Positions 62,090 to 64,000 of a stretch of 64,000 bases of DNA are shown here, piece after piece (position 1 is the first letter of the stretch; each line of letters opens with the position of its first letter). Location of the stretch: NCBI GenBank assembly GCA_036346255.1, contig CM070633.1:19220001-19284000 (forward strand), given 5' to 3'. The notes beneath the pieces are model-generated. The model did no database searches, was not told where the DNA came from, and was given only the letters and a program-made list of their open reading frames with translations. The translations under genes were made by a program, and so were the position numbers. Source of the DNA: Ampelocalamus luodianensis (lineage: Eukaryota > Streptophyta > Magnoliopsida > Poales > Poaceae).

Positions 62090-62395
62090 TAAATCCCAAA
62101 TGAATTTGGCAGCCCATCCCACACCCCATCTCTGATTCCATTACGCTTGTTGAAACAATAAAGAACCTCAATTACTTTTCTACAAACTTCTAAATTTGGT
62201 GTTAATCCTCCTAGTAGCAATTGTTAGTGTTGAGAGAGCATTTTCTTTATTAAATTTTATGGAGAATAAGCTAAAGAAATAGCATGAGGGATAAGTACTT
62301 GAATGATTGTCTGGATACATTTCTCGAGTGGTAGTGTTTTTTTTTCTGCAATGACTTGATGTCTCGCTTCTAGGCATGAATAGTTGCCGAGTTAA
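62090..62395 (+). pseudogene. hAT transposase C-terminal dimerisation domain remnant
   Basis: Read in one frame, 62190-62270 gives LNLVLILLVAIVSVERAFS followed by LLNFMENKL. This is the conserved C-terminal hAT dimerisation block (consensus-like LxLxLPVAxATVERAFS). After it come stops, with vestiges of a DKYLNDCLDTF-like stretch in shifted frames to about 62390. N-terminal transposase domains and terminal repeats were not found. The element is dead and fragmentary. Confidence 0.6.
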
Positions 62396-63375
62396 ATTGC
62401 ATTTTTCTTTAATTATTTTGTAATTTCTCCAAATTATTTTATACTGTGATTTTTGCTATCGTGGATCTTTACTTTTGTGGTTGAACAATATTTTAATAAA
62501 TCTGAACACCCATAGTGGAAACCTTGGAACTGCCACTCATGGGGGCCATGTCTCTTCCACCATCATGCAATAATTTAAATATTGTAATGCCCTTTTATGT
62601 ATAACCTAAAGATTCAATTCATTGGAGGGAAAATTTCGTGAAATACCACTTCAGGAAATGGCGACACTCGGAACATCGTTCCAAAGATTAACCTTTATAC
62701 TATTCAACTAAAATGACACGTCAAGGGTGGACCGTCCCATGTGGCATGGTTGGGGCAGCCGCCCAAGCTCCCCTCCGGCAGGAACACCACCCCCCCTCGT
62801 CCTAGACCTCAGCATCCACTGGCCACTTGCGAGCATGCCCAGCTAAGGTGGACGAAGAATAGGACAACACCATCCCTTTGTTGATTTTGGCCTGGCCTAG
62901 CCAGCCTAGTAGAAGCATTGACTAGAGGAAGTTGACATCACACCACCGATCGAAACATCGAGTCTAACTCCCATTCCTCTCATGGCCTGACGCCTCCTCC
63001 TTCTAAATTTAGAGTGAGCTACGATAGGCCCAGGTTTCCCACGACAGTTGGCGGGCGACGACTGGAGTGGCACCTCGACGAGGTGAGGCACCGACGCTAC
63101 AGCAGCCAAGGCTGGTAGGGGGCGTAGGACGACAGGAGGCAGTCGAGAGTAGACTGCGTAGGCCATAAAAGCGCGTAGCTAAGTAGCCGAGTAGGTGTGG
63201 CTTACATTCAGTAGAATCTCTCTTAATGTGGTTTGTGTGTAATTTGCCTATTTCTTTGACTCATTCTTGATTTTGTGCTATAGTCTTAATATATGTGTAA
63301 TCCAGGATATCTGATCCATGATATGCCAAATTGCCATTGCGCAAAGTGTGCATATGCGATAATTGGTCATAGAAA
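62396..63375. other. Unassigned sequence
   Basis: AT-rich to 62640, then GC-richer. The minus-strand open frame 63166-62906 (86 residues, Arg/Pro-rich) has no recognisable domain. I see no clear gene, terminal repeat or target duplication. Confidence 0.4.
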
Positions 63376-64000
63376 TGTAATACCCCATTTAAAACTAAAA
63401 CAAATAAGTGATTAATACTGAAATTAAATAGAAATATAAAGGAAAAATTCAGAATTTAGGAGTATTAGACCCCGGGCCTTTGGCCCATAGCACTTTGGCC
63501 CAAGTGGGAACATGCTTAAAAGGGGGAAACCAAACCCTATCCATCCAAGTACTATAGCTTGGCCACCACTGTAGCACCGCACTGTAGCTCAGCAACCACT
63601 GTAGAGCCTCCCCACCTCCCTATGTTCCTCCCTACTGCCGGCCTAGAGGAAGATCGGGGAATGGCCATTTGGGTGCTGCTAATCAAGGAGAAGAGGAACA
63701 GGGAGAAGAAAAGGGGAAGAAGGCGGATTCTCATGGGGACTTCAGTGAGGTCCAGAGGGGTATTCATGGGTAAATTCGTGTTCTCCAACAACTATTGCAA
63801 TTCTTTTCTATGTGAATTGTTGATAGATAGCAAATATGTTCCCTGCTGTCAATATATCGGTATTTTTGTAGTGCTATTTGAACCGTAGATTTGAATTAGT
63901 TTAGAGCAAAATCAGGATTTTGTGCCTCCTGGAGATTTGTAGATTTACTCAATAGCTTTTGGGAAAGTATTAGTTCATGTTATTTGGATGAGCATAAAAT
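63376..64000 (+). repeat. Probable start of another gypsy-type LTR (runs off window)
   Basis: TGTAATACCCCATTTAAAAC resembles the common plant gypsy LTR start TGTAAxxCCC, and the sequence that follows (AT-rich start, then a CTGTAGC-rich segment and a leader-like part) is compatible with an LTR. No partner LTR lies in the window to prove it. Confidence 0.4.

Noticed and set aside
62906..63166. 86-residue minus-strand open frame
   Set aside because: Arg/Pro-rich and GC-driven; no similarity recognised and no promoter or splice context.
63559..63888. 109-residue open frame near the right edge
   Set aside because: Lies in a probable LTR start; composition is low-complexity (Arg/Lys/Glu), with no known domain.
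1..64000. Host protein-coding, rRNA or tRNA genes
   Set aside because: I looked for conserved host domains and tRNA-like structures in the larger gaps and found none; the tRNA-related matches are retrotransposon primer-binding sites.

Overview
The window is plant nuclear DNA, almost certainly from a grass (Poaceae). The evidence is indirect but consistent. It holds Ty3/gypsy chromoviruses of the Tekay/Del (RIRE3-like) type with very long LTRs (about 2.6-4.7 kb), CACTA transposons with CACTACTACA termini and arrays of the palindromic motif TATCACAGACGGTT, and a CACTA gene remnant that joins plant-transposase and Ulp1-protease sequence. No host gene, rRNA or tRNA gene was found. Nearly every base belongs to a mobile element, and the elements are nested in one another. 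I cannot name the species.

Left third (1-24530): one large CACTA transposon. Its right terminus is at 24530 and its left terminus appears to lie outside the window. It holds three arrays of subterminal-type palindromes, a degraded Transposase_24 (Ptta/En-Spm) segment and a degraded, intron-containing Ulp1 (peptidase C48) segment. Two Tekay-family insertions sit in it, both with perfect 5-bp target duplications: a solo LTR (788-4939, TSD GCCTC) and a complete but coding-defective element (6761-19935, TSD CCCGC) with gag, protease, RT, RNase H, integrase and chromodomain remnants.

Middle (24531-54020): the CACTA is itself inserted in the 5' LTR of an older forward-strand gypsy element (5' LTR 24531-26814, primer-binding site 46874, gag 47105-48905, ruined pol, 3' LTR 51307-54020). 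At its LTR/primer-binding-site junction a second gypsy element is inserted on the minus strand (26817-46866, TSD ACAGA, LTRs about 4.7 kb). This one has few lesions in pol and an extra ORF (orf0) ahead of gag. Its left LTR holds another minus-strand solo LTR (30879-35537, TSD TGGAC). A 180-bp CACTA MITE (53217-53396, TSD TTA) sits in the host 3' LTR. For the solo LTR and the MITE, the undisrupted site can be read in the partner LTR inside this window.

Right part (54021-64000): a minus-strand, pol-less element encodes Gag fused to a long C-terminal region of unknown function. It abuts the 5' portion (LTR, primer-binding site, orf0) of another minus-strand Tekay-like element, which in turn interrupts an LTR tail. 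A CACTA fragment, the C-terminal remnant of a hAT transposase and the start of one more LTR complete the window.

The open questions worth following are the orf0 conserved in two diverged elements, the Gag plus unknown C-terminal protein, internal CACTA repeat arrays near putative TATA boxes, and a recurring CAG/CTG/CCG-to-CG discrepancy that looks like a sequencing artefact and may cause some of the apparent frameshifts. I saw no convincing wholly new biological system.
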